A stretch of DNA of 64,000 nucleotides from Nocardioides marmoribigeumensis (GTDB lineage Bacteria > Actinomycetota > Actinomycetes > Propionibacteriales > Nocardioidaceae): the NCBI RefSeq assembly GCF_031458325.1, contig NZ_JAVDYG010000001.1:3658001-3722000 (forward strand), given 5' to 3'. A program made the translations under genes and the position numbers. Below the pieces are notes generated by a model. The model saw only the letters and a program-made list of their open reading frames with translations. It had not been told where the DNA came from and ran no database searches. How positions within the stretch are numbered: position 1 is the first letter of the stretch; each line of letters opens with the position of its first letter. This document shows, piece by piece, positions 41,672-51,276 of this stretch.

Positions 41672-42805
41672 TCAGGACCGGGCGGCCTCCCACTCCTCGC
41701 GGAGCAGGTCGAACGCCACGGCGTCCTCGAGCCCCCGGCGGGTCAGCACGTGCCGGCGGGCCAGGCCCTGGACCAGCAGTCCCGCCGAGGTGAGGACCCC
41801 GCGGGAGGCCTGGTTGCCCACGGCGGCGAAGGCGTGGACCTGTTCCAGCCCGAGCGCCCCGTCCTCCCCGTCCAGGAACGCGTGCCGCAGCGCCAGCCGG
41901 CAGGCCTCGACGGTCAGGCCCTGCCCCCGGGCGTCGGGGTGCGTCCAGTAGCCGAGCTCCGCGCTGCGCCCGTCCTCCAGGTCGAAGAGGTTGACCGCCC
42001 CGACCAGCTGGTCGCTCGCGTCGGCGACCGCCCAGACGACCGCGGTCCCGTCCGCGGCCCGGCAGGCCGACTGGTGCCGCCACGTGGCCGCGTCCCCGGA
42101 GGCGTAGGGCGAGGGCAGCTGCCCCAGCCAGTCGCTGGTCGTCGGGTCGCCGCAGGCCTCGACGACGCGCGGGTCGTCGGCGGCACGCAGGGGTCGCAGG
42201 TGCACCCGGTCGCCGTGGACCTCGGGCACGTCGAGCCACCGGTGCCGTGGCGCGAGCGGTTCACCCGGCAGCACCGTGCCGACCCACCCGTCGCGCAGCT
42301 CGCCGCGCTGGGACAGGTGGCGCCGCACGGTGCCGTCGAAGGTGAAGCCGACCTTCCACGCCAGGCGCCTCGAGGCCCAGTTGCCCTCGTGGGCCCACCA
42401 CTCGACCACCTGCAGGCCCAGCTGCTCGAAGCCCCAGCGCACCAGCAGCCGCACCGCCCGCTCGGTGACGCCGCGCCGGCGTACCCAGGCGGACGCGCCG
42501 TAGGCGAGCTCCGCCCGACCGTCACCGCGTGCGACCAGGCCGATGTTGCCGGCGTACGACGGGACGCCGTCGCGGTCGGCCTCGACGACGAAGACGTGCT
42601 CGCTCTCGGACCGCCACCAGCCCGGGATGTCCGCGAGCAGGTAGGTGCGCGCGTCGGCCTCGGTGTAGCCCACCGGCACCGTGGTCCACCGCACCGACTC
42701 CGGGTCGAGGCACTGCTCGAGGACGCCGGGCGCGTCGGACTCCCGAGGAGCGCGCAGGGTCACGACCCCGTCGCTCAGGGTCGGGACGTCCTCGGGGAAC
42801 CGCAT
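41672..42805 (-). CDS. Tandem GNAT acetyltransferase (two RimJ-like domains)
   Basis: The 377-residue protein holds two GNAT domains, about 1-185 and 190-377. Each starts with a TLRAPRESD- or HLRPLRAADD-type strand. Each has an acetyl-CoA loop, seen as WVRRRGVTERAVRLLVRWGF in the first and HPDARGQGLTVEACRLALRHAF in the second. The first lacks the full Q/RxxGxG/A signature, so only the second may bind CoA well. The acceptor is unknown. It diverges from the CNNM gene over 31 bases. Confidence 0.88.
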   Translation of the reverse strand: MRFPEDVPTLSDGVVTLRAPRESDAPGVLEQCLDPESVRWTTVPVGYTEADARTYLLADIPGWWRSESEHVFVVEADRDGVPSYAGNIGLVARGDGRAELAYGASAWVRRRGVTERAVRLLVRWGFEQLGLQVVEWWAHEGNWASRRLAWKVGFTFDGTVRRHLSQRGELRDGWVGTVLPGEPLAPRHRWLDVPEVHGDRVHLRPLRAADDPRVVEACGDPTTSDWLGQLPSPYASGDAATWRHQSACRAADGTAVVWAVADASDQLVGAVNLFDLEDGRSAELGYWTHPDARGQGLTVEACRLALRHAFLDGEDGALGLEQVHAFAAVGNQASRGVLTSAGLLVQGLARRHVLTRRGLEDAVAFDLLREEWEAARS

Positions 42806-42824
42806 GGAGCCAGGGTCGCACCCC

Positions 42825-42830
42825 TATCCT
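42825..42830 (+). promoter_or_regulatory. -10 box of the CNNM-trpS operon (leaderless type)
   Basis: TATCCT is six bases before the ATG at 42837. Confidence 0.5.
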
Positions 42831-42836
42831 TCACGC

Positions 42837-44174
42837 ATGAGCGAGGTCCTGCCCTCCATCGGGCTGGTCGTGCTGTTCGTGCTCGTGGGGGGCGTGTTCG
42901 CCGCGGCAGAGATCTCCCTGGTCTCCCTGCGCGACAGCCAGGCCCGTGCCCTGGCCACGCGCGGGCGTCGGGGGCGGGTGGTCGCCGAGCTCAACCAGGA
43001 CCCCAACCGCTTCCTCGCCGCGGTCCAGGTGGGCGTGACGCTGGCCGGCTTCCTCTCCGCGGCGTACGGCGGCGCGACGCTGAGCGAGGACCTCGCCCCC
43101 AGCCTGGTGGACTGGGGCCTCCCTGCGGGCGGCGCGGACGCGGTGGCCCTGGTGCTCGTGACGGTCGCGATCTCGTTCCTCTCGCTGGTGCTGGGCGAGC
43201 TGGTGCCCAAGCGGCTCGGCCTGCAGCGGGCGGAGGCGTTCTCCCTCGCGCTGGGCCCGATGATCGACCGCCTGTCGCGGCTCTCGCGCCCGGTCATCTG
43301 GGTGCTGTCGGCCTCGACCGACGTGGTCGTGCGCCTGCTCGGCGGCGACCCCGACGCCCAGCGTGAGCAGATCACCGACGAGGAGCTGCGCGAGCTGGTC
43401 GGCTCCCACCACACGCTGGGGGAGGAGGAGCGCCAGATCGTCGAGGAGGTCTTCGAGGCCGGTGACCGCCAGCTGCGCGAGGTGATGGTGCCGCGCACCG
43501 ACGTGGCGTTCCTCGACGCCTCGACGCCGGTCTACAAGGCGGCCAAGGAGGCGCTGACGATGCCGCACAGCCGCTACCCGGTGATCCGCGGCTCCTCCGA
43601 CGACGTCATCGGGTTCGTGCACGTGCGCGACCTGCTCGACCCCGAGATGGCCAAGAGCAGCGTGCGCGTGGCCGAGCTCGCCCGCCCCGTGCTCACCCTC
43701 CCGTGGACCAGGCCGATCCTCTCCGCGCTGAGCGACCTGCGGCGCGAGGGCATGCACCTGGCGGTGGTCGCCGACGAGTACGGCGGCACCGCCGGCATCG
43801 TGACCATGGAGGACCTGGTCGAGGAGCTGATCGGCGACATCCGCGACGAGTACGACACCGCCGAGTCCGACTCCACCCACCTGGTCTCGGGCGAGGTGGA
43901 GGTCGACGGTCTGCTCAACCTCGACGACTTCGAGGACGAGACCGGCATCGCGCTCCCCGAGGGGCCCTACGAGACCGTCGCCGGGTGGTTGATGGCCGAG
44001 CTGGGGCGGATCCCCGAGCCCGGGGACGCCGTGCGGCACGGGCAGTTCGCCATCACCGTGCTGGTCGTGGACGGCAGGCGGGTCAGCCGGGTGCGGGTGG
44101 AGGCGGCGCCCCAGGGCACCGAGCCCGACGGTGACAACCCCGTCGCAGAGGCGGACGAGCGCATAGCAGAATGA
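42837..44174 (+). CDS. CNNM/CorC (HlyC) family membrane transporter
   Basis: The 445-residue protein has an N-terminal CNNM membrane domain (about 1-195, with [20 protein letters not shown] and LGELVPKRL). A CBS pair follows (about 215-340; [34 protein letters not shown]), and then a C-terminal CorC/HlyC domain (about 355-430). The family is linked to divalent cation, especially magnesium, homeostasis. It overlaps trpS by four bases. Confidence 0.92.
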   Translation: MSEVLPSIGLVVLFVLVGGVFAAAEISLVSLRDSQARALATRGRRGRVVAELNQDPNRFLAAVQVGVTLAGFLSAAYGGATLSEDLAPSLVDWGLPAGGADAVALVLVTVAISFLSLVLGELVPKRLGLQRAEAFSLALGPMIDRLSRLSRPVIWVLSASTDVVVRLLGGDPDAQREQITDEELRELVGSHHTLGEEERQIVEEVFEAGDRQLREVMVPRTDVAFLDASTPVYKAAKEALTMPHSRYPVIRGSSDDVIGFVHVRDLLDPEMAKSSVRVAELARPVLTLPWTRPILSALSDLRREGMHLAVVADEYGGTAGIVTMEDLVEELIGDIRDEYDTAESDSTHLVSGEVEVDGLLNLDDFEDETGIALPEGPYETVAGWLMAELGRIPEPGDAVRHGQFAITVLVVDGRRVSRVRVEAAPQGTEPDGDNPVAEADERIAE

Positions 44175-45244
44175 CGCCCATGGCCGAACCCGCCGCTGCC
44201 CCTGCTCGTCCCCGCGTGCTGTCCGGCATCCAGCCGACGTCGGACTCGATGCACCTCGGCAACTACCTCGGGGCGACGCGGCAGTGGGCGGCGATGCAGG
44301 ACGAGTTCGACTCGTTCTTCTTCATCGCCGACCTCCACGCGATCACGGTGCCGCACGACCCCAAGCAGCTGCGCGAGCGGTGCCGCCGCTCGGCCGCCCA
44401 GCTCCTCGCCGCGGGCGTCGACCCCGAGCGGTCCACGATCTTCCTGCAGTCCCACGTGCCGGCGCACGCCCAGGCCGGCTGGGTGATGCAGTGCCTGACC
44501 GGGTTCGGTGAGGCGCGCCGCATGACCCAGTTCAAGGACAAGACGGCCAAGCAGGGCGAGAACACCGCCAGCGTCGGGCTGCTGACCTACCCCATGCTGA
44601 TGGCGGCCGACATCTTGTTGTATCGACCACAATATGTCCCGGTGGGTGAGGACCAGCGCCAGCACCTCGAGCTCACCCGCGACCTCGGCCAGCGCTTCAA
44701 CAGCCGCTACAAGAAGACCTTCCGCCTTCCGGAGCCCTACATCCTCAAGGAGACGGCCAAGATCTTCGACCTCCAGGAGCCGACGGCCAAGATGTCCAAG
44801 AGCTCCTCGAGCCCGACCGGCATCATCGAGCTGCTCGACGACCCCAAGGTCTCGGCCAAGAAGATCCGCTCGGCCGTCACCGACTCCGAGACCGAGATCC
44901 GCTTCGACGAGGAGAACAAGCCCGGCGTCTCCAACCTGCTGCGGATCTACTCCGCGCTGACCGGCGACTCCGTGGACTCCTTGGTCGACAAGTACGCCGG
45001 CCAGGGCTACGGCGCGCTCAAGGGCGACCTGGCCGACGTGCTCGTCGACTGGGTCACGCCGTTCCGCGACCGCACCTTCGAGCTGCTCGAGCACCCCACC
45101 GAGCTCGACCAGATCCTGCGCGCGGGAGCCGAGCGGGCCAACGCGATCGCCGACCGCACGCTGGCCGACATCTACGACCGGGTCGGGTTCGTCCCGCCGC
45201 TGCACACCTCCCTGACCGCGGCCGAGCCGGGCACCGCTCGGTGA
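44171..45244 (+). CDS. trpS: Tryptophanyl-tRNA synthetase
   Basis: The 357-residue class I synthetase charges tRNA-Trp. The signature HIGH motif appears as MHLGNYLG and the KMSKS motif as AKMSKSSSS. Tryptophan-pocket segments such as [11 protein letters not shown] and VGEDQRQH are present. ATG 44171 overlaps the previous stop; an ATG three codons later is an alternative. Codons 149-155 are seven low-GC codons in a row (TTG TTG TAT CGA CCA CAA TAT), unlike the rest of the gene. Confidence 0.97.
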   Translation: MTPMAEPAAAPARPRVLSGIQPTSDSMHLGNYLGATRQWAAMQDEFDSFFFIADLHAITVPHDPKQLRERCRRSAAQLLAAGVDPERSTIFLQSHVPAHAQAGWVMQCLTGFGEARRMTQFKDKTAKQGENTASVGLLTYPMLMAADILLYRPQYVPVGEDQRQHLELTRDLGQRFNSRYKKTFRLPEPYILKETAKIFDLQEPTAKMSKSSSSPTGIIELLDDPKVSAKKIRSAVTDSETEIRFDEENKPGVSNLLRIYSALTGDSVDSLVDKYAGQGYGALKGDLADVLVDWVTPFRDRTFELLEHPTELDQILRAGAERANAIADRTLADIYDRVGFVPPLHTSLTAAEPGTAR

Positions 45245-45753
45245 CGACCATCGGGGTGTCGGTCGCGGTCCCCGACCCGTGGGGCGTCGACCTGCAGCGC
45301 TACCGCGTCGAGCTCGGGGACGACTCGGCCGCCGGCATCCCGACCCACGTGACGCTGCTGCCCCCGATCGACGTCGACGACGTGCTGATGCCGGTCATCG
45401 ACGAGCACCTGGCGGCGGTCGCGAGCGACACCACGCCGTACCTCCTGCGCATGCGCGGCACCGGCACCTTCCGGCCGGTCTCGCCGGTCGTGTTCGTCAA
45501 CGTCGTCCAGGGCATCGGCGGGTGCGAGCTGCTCGCGCAGCGCGTGCGTCGCGGGCCTCTGGCCATCGACACGCAGTTCCCCTACCACCCCCACGTGACC
45601 ATCGCCCACCGTCTGCGGGAGGACCTGCTCGACCGGGCGTTCGAGGAGCAGGCGGGCTTCGACTGCACGTTCACCGTCGACCGGTTCAGCCTCTACGTGC
45701 ACGACGACGCGCAGGGCTGGGTGACCGAGCGCGACTACGCCTTCGGCGGCTGA
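45241..45753 (+). CDS. 2'-5' RNA ligase / LigT-like phosphoesterase family protein
   Basis: The 170-residue protein shows the two catalytic tetrapeptides of the 2H phosphoesterase superfamily, HVTL (in PTHVTLLPP) and HVTI (in HPHVTIAHR). Such proteins act on 2'-5' linkages or cyclic phosphates of RNA or nucleotides. It overlaps the trpS stop by four bases, and its 3' end overlaps the convergent coiled-coil gene by 19 bases. Confidence 0.88.
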   Translation: MTTIGVSVAVPDPWGVDLQRYRVELGDDSAAGIPTHVTLLPPIDVDDVLMPVIDEHLAAVASDTTPYLLRMRGTGTFRPVSPVVFVNVVQGIGGCELLAQRVRRGPLAIDTQFPYHPHVTIAHRLREDLLDRAFEEQAGFDCTFTVDRFSLYVHDDAQGWVTERDYAFGG

Positions 45754-46130
45754 TCCTCCTCGCGTCGCAGTGCCCGGCCGGCCCTGCCGACCCCGCGCAC
45801 GCCCTTGCGGGCCAGGTCGACGGGCACGCCGACGAGGTCGGTGAGACCGAGCACCACGCCGAGGCGGTCGGTGATGGTGTCGAGCTTGCCCGAGACCCGG
45901 TCGATCTTCTCCGCGGCGTCGCTGAACCGGTCGAGCGCGACGGAGAAGCGGTCGAGCGCCTCGCTGAAGCGGTCGAGCTGGACGCCCAGGCTGTCCGCGG
46001 TCGCGTCGATCTTGGCGACCGTCTCGTCGACGGTGAGCAGGGTCCGGGCGCGGTCACGCATGCGGCGCCGCTCGGCGGCGGTCGGGGCGGCCTGGGCGGT
46101 CGGGGCAGTCGGGGTGGTGGAGTCGGGCAC
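45735..46130 (-). CDS. Hypothetical protein with heptad-like amphipathic repeats
   Basis: The 131-residue product has a Thr/Ala/Pro-rich head and then repeats based on LDRFSEALDRFSVALDRF (about 52-75), which predict a coiled coil. A hydrophobic helix follows (about 88-105) and a basic tail ends it. I do not recognise a family. The repeat resembles small membrane-proximal helical proteins rather than an enzyme. Confidence 0.7.
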   Translation of the reverse strand: MPDSTTPTAPTAQAAPTAAERRRMRDRARTLLTVDETVAKIDATADSLGVQLDRFSEALDRFSVALDRFSDAAEKIDRVSGKLDTITDRLGVVLGLTDLVGVPVDLARKGVRGVGRAGRALRREEDQPPKA

Positions 46131-46219
46131 GTGGTGATTGTGGCGCGTTCCTGCCCTGGTCGCCGAGGGTCCCGACGCTCGCTGCCCGTCCGTCGGGGGC
46201 GACCTTGTTCAATGGGGGC

Positions 46220-46468
46220 GTGACCCTGACCCGCCGCCACGTCCTCCTGCTCTGGGCCATCGCCGCGTGGAACGTCTTCTCCTACGCCAACTTCGCCAAG
46301 AACCTCTGGTCCGCGCACCAGGCCGGCGAGGACCGGCCGACCGGCTACTGGGTCGCCCACACCGTGCTCATCGTGGTCAACCTCGTGATCGCCGTCGTGC
46401 TGGCGCGGCTGGGCTGGCAGGCGCACCGCGCCGGTCGGGAGGCCGGCGCCCGGCAGGGGCGTGCATGA
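46220..46468 (+). CDS. Small two-TM membrane protein, SCO4848-like
   Basis: The 82-residue product has two hydrophobic helices (about 6-22 and 44-64) around the segment FAKNLWSAHQAGEDRPTGYW, which resembles the Streptomyces SCO4848 membrane family. That gene also lies near sdh and trpS genes in Streptomyces. The start used is the GTG at 46220; a TTG five codons earlier is also in frame. It overlaps the next gene by four bases. Confidence 0.65.
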   Translation: MTLTRRHVLLLWAIAAWNVFSYANFAKNLWSAHQAGEDRPTGYWVAHTVLIVVNLVIAVVLARLGWQAHRAGREAGARQGRA

Positions 46469-48492
46469 GCGCACCGGCCCGCGGCGTCGTGCGCGACCGG
46501 TGGGGCGTGCCCCACGTCGTCGCTGACGACCTGGACGACCTCGCGCGGCTCCAGGGGACGGCGGCGGTCGAGGACCGCGCCTGGCAGCTGGAGCTCGTGC
46601 GGCGCAAGGCGGAGGGGCGGCTCGCCGAGGTGCTGGGCGAGGGCCAGCTCGCCGGGGACGTCCTGGCCCGGCGGGCCGGCCTGGCGAGCCTGGCCCGTCG
46701 GTCCCACGACGCCGCCGACGCCGAGACGCAGGCCTTCTTCGCGGCGTACGCCGAGGGGGTGAACGCCGCGCTGCCCGGCGCCCGTGCCCCCGAGCTCGAG
46801 CGGCTCGGCGTGGTGCCGGAGCGGTGGGAGCCGTGGACCCCGATGGCCGTGTTCGCCGCGCACCACCTGCTGTTCGGCAGCTTCCCGACCAAGCTCTGGC
46901 GCGAGCACCTGCGCCGTCACCTCACGCCCGAGCAGGGGGCGGTGTTCCACGACGAGGGGATCTGGGTCCCCGGCAGCAACTCGTGGGTGGTCGGCGGTGA
47001 CCGCACGCGCAGCGGCAGACCCGTCATCGGCGGCGACCCGCACCGCACGTTCGAGGCGCCCAACCCCTATGCCCAGGTGCGGCTGACCTGCCCCGCCGAG
47101 GGTGTCGACGTCGCCGGGTTCACGTTCCCCGGCGTGCCCGGCGTGCAGCACTTCGCCCACGCCGGCGAGGTGGCCTGGGGCATCACCAACGCGATGGGCG
47201 ACTACCAGGACCTCTACGTCGAGCGGTTCGAGCAGGACGACGACCAGGTCCGGGCGCTCGGTCCCGACGGGTGGGAGCCCGTCGAGCGGCACCTCGAGAC
47301 GATCGAGGTCGACGGGAGCATCGCGCCCGTCGAGGTCGAGGTGCTGCGCACCCGGCGGGGCCCGGTGGTGCTGCTCGGCGACGAGCCCGGCACGGCGTAC
47401 TCCCTGCGCTGGCCGGCCGACGTGCTGGGCGACCTCGGACTCGGCACGGTCGTGCCGCTGCTGCGGTCCCGCAGCGTCGCCGACGTGCTGAGCGCCCTCG
47501 AGGGCTGGGTCGAGCCGGTCAACAACCTGCTCGTCGCCGACACCGCGGGGGCGATCCGTCAGCAGGTCGTCGGCCGTGTGCCGCTGCGACAGGAGGAGAA
47601 CCGCTGGCGCCCGGTCCCCGCCTGGGACGGGTCGAGCGCCTGGCAGGGGTGGGCCGACCTCCCCGGCCGCGACGTCGCGGCCGACGAGCACGTGGTGACC
47701 GCCAACCACCGCATGCCGGGCTTCGACGTCGTGGGCGTCGAGTTCGCGACCCCCGCACGCGCCGACCGGATCGACGCCCTGCTCGACGGCGCGACCGACG
47801 TGGACGTGGACACCTGCGCGGAGGTGCACGGCGACGTCCTCGCCGGGCAGCCGGTCGCCCTGCTCGAGGCGCTGGGACGGCTGACCGAGGTCCCGGACGA
47901 CGCGCGCGCCCTGCACGAGGAGCTCCTGGCGTGGGACCAGCGGTTCGACGCGGCGAGCGAGACCGCGGCGGCCTTCGTCGCGGTGCGCGACGCCTTCGTC
48001 GCCCGGCTGGCCGCGTCGCCGCCGTTCGACCGCCTCCCGGCCCCGACCCACCCGGCCTACCTCGCCTCGTGGTTCGACGTGCCGACGCAGCTCTACCTCA
48101 GCCTCGCCAACCTCCTGTCCGAGCGGGGCGCCACGGTCGTCCCCGACCGCGAGGTCCACCTGCGCGCCGCCCTCGCCGAGGTCGCCGCGCAGCCGAGGAC
48201 GACCTGGGGGAGCCGTCACGTCTACCAGCCCTTCACGCTCGTGGGGGAGCCGGGCGTGGGCGCGCCGCCGCTGCCCGGGGACAACGACTGCGTGCGCTGC
48301 GCGGGGCAGGTCCCCGGCACGTCCACGGCCTCACGGGGCTCGGTCGCGCGCTACGCCTGGGACCTCGGTGGCCCGCACCTCAGCGGCTGGGTCGTGCCGC
48401 GCGGGGCGCACGGCGACCCGGCCCACCCCCACTTCGACGACCAGCAGCAGGCCTGGCTGGACGCCACCTTGTTGCCCGTCGCCGGGCCCTGA
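46465..48492 (+). CDS. Penicillin-acylase-family Ntn hydrolase, cytoplasmic form
   Basis: The 675-residue protein begins directly with the alpha-part hallmark VVRDRWGVPHVVADDLDDLARLQG, with no signal sequence. The spacer peptide is followed by PGSNSWVVGGDRT, which gives the predicted cleavage before nucleophile Ser171. GGDPHRTFEAPNPYAQVRL and FPGVPGVQHFAHAGEVAWGIT follow. The substrate is an amide, not predictable further. It differs clearly from the secreted acylase at 23292. Its ATG overlaps the small membrane protein stop. Confidence 0.9.
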   Translation: MSAPARGVVRDRWGVPHVVADDLDDLARLQGTAAVEDRAWQLELVRRKAEGRLAEVLGEGQLAGDVLARRAGLASLARRSHDAADAETQAFFAAYAEGVNAALPGARAPELERLGVVPERWEPWTPMAVFAAHHLLFGSFPTKLWREHLRRHLTPEQGAVFHDEGIWVPGSNSWVVGGDRTRSGRPVIGGDPHRTFEAPNPYAQVRLTCPAEGVDVAGFTFPGVPGVQHFAHAGEVAWGITNAMGDYQDLYVERFEQDDDQVRALGPDGWEPVERHLETIEVDGSIAPVEVEVLRTRRGPVVLLGDEPGTAYSLRWPADVLGDLGLGTVVPLLRSRSVADVLSALEGWVEPVNNLLVADTAGAIRQQVVGRVPLRQEENRWRPVPAWDGSSAWQGWADLPGRDVAADEHVVTANHRMPGFDVVGVEFATPARADRIDALLDGATDVDVDTCAEVHGDVLAGQPVALLEALGRLTEVPDDARALHEELLAWDQRFDAASETAAAFVAVRDAFVARLAASPPFDRLPAPTHPAYLASWFDVPTQLYLSLANLLSERGATVVPDREVHLRAALAEVAAQPRTTWGSRHVYQPFTLVGEPGVGAPPLPGDNDCVRCAGQVPGTSTASRGSVARYAWDLGGPHLSGWVVPRGAHGDPAHPHFDDQQQAWLDATLLPVAGP

Positions 48493-48565
48493 GCCCCCGC
48501 CCGGCGTACCCCGACGTACGCGTTGGACACATGGGACAACAGCAGCTCGTACGCCGGAGTACGCG

Positions 48566-49249
48566 TCAGCCGGCGAGCGGCAGGCGGGCCGACGCGACCT
48601 CGGCCCAGGTCATGACCAGCTCCTCCACGGCCACCGACCAGGGCCGCTGCGCGACCCGGGTGTACGCCGTGCCGGGTCCAGCGGGCGTGCAGGTCGGGGT
48701 TGCGGTAGTCCGCGCCGAACAGGTCGAGGTCGGCGCCGTGCCGCCACGTGCGGACCGTGGGGGCGCCGAGGGTGCGCGCCTCCCGTGCGGCCTGCTGGTG
48801 GGGACCGGCGTCAGGTGGACGTCGCGGTGGATCCGGCGCCACCAGCGGTCCAGCGGGAGACCGGCGGCCAGCGGACGGCGGCACCCCGGCGTGCCGCGCC
48901 AGCGCAGCTCGGCGACGACGGGGATGCCGCGCGCACGCGCCGCACGCAGGGCGCTCGCCCCGAGGAGCCAGGGCGAGGCGAGGTGGACCGCGTCGGGCCG
49001 CACCCGCGCGAGCACCTGCTCGACCTGCGGGTCCGGCAGCCCGACGGGGAACGTCCGGGTGGGCACGGAGCGTGTCCGCACCACCGGGACGCCGCGGTAG
49101 TCGCTCGCGCCCCCTCCCGGGGTCACCAGCACCGGCTCGTGGCCGGCGCGTGCGGAGGTGTCGACGAGCCCGTCCAGCACCTGCCGGACGCTCATCGAGG
49201 TGCTGCTGGTCCGCGGCCAGAAGGTCTCGCTGACGATCACGATCCGCAT
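48566..49249 (-). pseudogene. Decayed GT-B glycosyltransferase (mannosyltransferase-like)
   Basis: The first 130 residues (MRIVIVSETFWPRTSS, VRPDAVHLASPWLLGA, RRIHRDVHLTPVPTS) match the acceptor domain of GDP-mannose-dependent family 4 transferases. After PTS, near 48790-48800, the homologous frame shifts and reads AREARTLGAPTVRTWRHGAD and then DLFGADYRNPDLHARW. Near 48660-48680 sequence is lost: the donor-binding domain is missing and only the C-terminal tail RPWSVAVEELVMTW remains, back in the first frame. The region spans 228 codons where an intact protein has about 375. It should be inactive. Confidence 0.8.
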
Positions 49250-49309
49250 GACCCGACCGTGGCGGGCGCGGATGAACGGACGGTGACCTGTGGGCAGAGG
49301 GTGTGCGGC

Positions 49310-49351
49310 GTGATCTCGACTGATCACTCGCTTCGCTCGTTGCTCGATCAC
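49310..49351. repeat. REP-like inverted repeat
   Basis: GTGATC and GATCAC bound a segment with ACTCGCTTCGCTCGTTGCTCG. It resembles the short extragenic palindromes rich in CGCTTCGCTCG that are scattered in Nocardioides-like genomes. It lies between the decayed transferase and mutA. Confidence 0.5.
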
Positions 49352-49418
49352 CGTGCTGCATTCGTCACACCGGCGGCGGAACGTGTCTCGAACGGTGGCC
49401 CCGGGCAGGAGGGGTCCC

Positions 49419-49424
49419 TAGGCT
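49419..49424 (+). promoter_or_regulatory. -10 box of the mutA-mutB-meaB operon (leaderless type)
   Basis: TAGGCT is seven bases before the ATG at 49432. Confidence 0.5.
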
Positions 49425-49431
49425 GCGGAGC

Positions 49432-51276
49432 ATGTCCCCGCAGGAGCACCTGTCCCTCCTCGCCGGAGGCGAGCCCCACACCCGCGAGGAGTGGGAGAAG
49501 GCCGCCGCCGACGTGCTGCGCAAGACCGGCCGGATGAAGGCGGAGGACTCCGACGCCCTCGTCTGGTCCAAGCTGACCCGCACGACGCTCGACGGCATCG
49601 AGATCACCCCGCTCGGCACGCCGCTGCTGGTCGCCGACGTGCCGGAGCCGGGTGAGCCCGGCCTCGCGCCGTACACGCGCGGCTCGGTGGCGGGCCGGGC
49701 CGACGAGGGCTGGGACGTGCGGGCGCACTACGCCGACCCCGACGCCGAGCAGAGCGCGCGGGACGTCCTCACCGACCTGGAGAACGGCGTCACCAGCCTG
49801 TGGCTCCAGCTGGGCGAGGCCGGCATCGCGGTGGCCGACCTGCCCGTGGTGCTCGAGGACGTGCTGCTCGACCTCGCGCCCGTCGTGCTCGACGCACCCG
49901 ACGACCCGGTCGCGGCCGCCCGCGCCTACGCCGACCTGCTGGACGAGAAGGGCAAGGACGCCGCTCCCGGCACCAGCCTCGGCGGCGACCCGCTCGGCGT
50001 CGCCGTGCGCCACCGCGCCAACCCCGCCGCGCCGGCGCCGGGCGACCTCGAGGAGACCGTCCGGGCGCTCGCGGAGATCGCCCGCGAGCGCGGCACCTAC
50101 GCCCTGACCGTCGATGCCACCGCGGTGCACGACCTCGGCGCGACCGACGCCCAGGAGCTCGGCTACAGCCTGGCCGCCGGGGCGGGGTACCTCCGGGCGC
50201 TGACCGCCTCCGGCCTCGACGTCGCGACCGCGGCGAGCCTGGTGGAGTTCCGCTACGCCGCCACCGACGAGCAGTTCCCGACGATCGCCAAGCTGCGCGC
50301 CGCGCGCCGCCTGTGGCAGCGGGTGCTCGAGCTGTCGGGCGTCGCGGACGCCGCCGGCCAGGTGCAGCACGTGGTCACGAGCCGGCCGATGATGAGCAAG
50401 TACGACCCCTGGGTCAACATGCTCCGCACCACGGTGGCCGCCTTCGCGGCGGGAGTCGGCGGCGCGACCTCGGTGACGGTGCTGCCCTTCGACAGCGCGA
50501 TCGGCCTGCCCGACACGCTCGCCCGCCGCAACGCACGCAACACCTCCTCCCTGCTGATCTCCGAGTCCCACGTCGCGCGGGTCACCGACCCCGCCGGTGG
50601 CTCCTACGCCGTGGAGCGGCTCACCGACGACCTCGCCCACGCCGGCTGGGCCCAGCTGCAGCAGATCGAGGGCGAGGGCGGTGTCCTGGCCTCCCTCGAC
50701 GCCGACGACGGCCTGCTGGTCCGCGTGCAGGAGCAGGCCGTGACCGCCCGCGACCGGCAGGTCGCGACCCGTCGCCGTCCGGTGACCGGGGTCAGCGAGT
50801 TCCCCAACCTGGCCGAGGAGCTGCCCGCGCGGAAGCCGTGGCCCGCTGCGGCCGTCCCGGTCCGCCGCTACGGCCAGCCGTTCGAGGAGATGCGCGACGC
50901 GCCTGTCGGCACGCCGGTCCTCCTGGCCACGCTGGGCCCGATCGCCCAGCACACCGCCCGCGCGACCTTCGCCGCCAACCTGCTCGCCGCCGGTGGCATC
51001 GACACGGTCGTGGCCGGGGCCACCGAGGGACCGGACGACCTGGTCGCCGCGTTCTCGGAGGCGGGCACCTCCGTGGTGTGCCTGGCCGGCACCGACCAGG
51101 CCTACGCGGAGTGGGGGGCAGCGGCGGTCAGCGCCCTGCGCGAGGCCGGCGCGACGTACGTCATCCTCGCCGGGAAGCCCGGCGAGAGCACGGTCGACTC
51201 CGTCGACGACAGCTGCGCGACGGGCGTGGACGCCTTGGCGTTCCTGACCCGCGTGCGAGAGGAGCTGGGCAAGTGA
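49432..51276 (+). CDS. mutA: Methylmalonyl-CoA mutase small subunit
   Basis: The 614-residue subunit resembles MutB through its barrel and the B12-fold domain but has no DxHxxG cobalamin-binding motif, the normal state for the non-catalytic partner. Marks are [56 protein letters not shown] and the end of the barrel at [14 protein letters not shown]. It overlaps mutB by four bases. Confidence 0.95.
   Translation: MSPQEHLSLLAGGEPHTREEWEKAAADVLRKTGRMKAEDSDALVWSKLTRTTLDGIEITPLGTPLLVADVPEPGEPGLAPYTRGSVAGRADEGWDVRAHYADPDAEQSARDVLTDLENGVTSLWLQLGEAGIAVADLPVVLEDVLLDLAPVVLDAPDDPVAAARAYADLLDEKGKDAAPGTSLGGDPLGVAVRHRANPAAPAPGDLEETVRALAEIARERGTYALTVDATAVHDLGATDAQELGYSLAAGAGYLRALTASGLDVATAASLVEFRYAATDEQFPTIAKLRAARRLWQRVLELSGVADAAGQVQHVVTSRPMMSKYDPWVNMLRTTVAAFAAGVGGATSVTVLPFDSAIGLPDTLARRNARNTSSLLISESHVARVTDPAGGSYAVERLTDDLAHAGWAQLQQIEGEGGVLASLDADDGLLVRVQEQAVTARDRQVATRRRPVTGVSEFPNLAEELPARKPWPAAAVPVRRYGQPFEEMRDAPVGTPVLLATLGPIAQHTARATFAANLLAAGGIDTVVAGATEGPDDLVAAFSEAGTSVVCLAGTDQAYAEWGAAAVSALREAGATYVILAGKPGESTVDSVDDSCATGVDALAFLTRVREELGK

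Noticed and set aside
49310-49351. A factor-independent terminator for the decayed glycosyltransferase or for mutA.
   Set aside because: It lies upstream of both genes' starts, so a scattered REP-like element explains it better.
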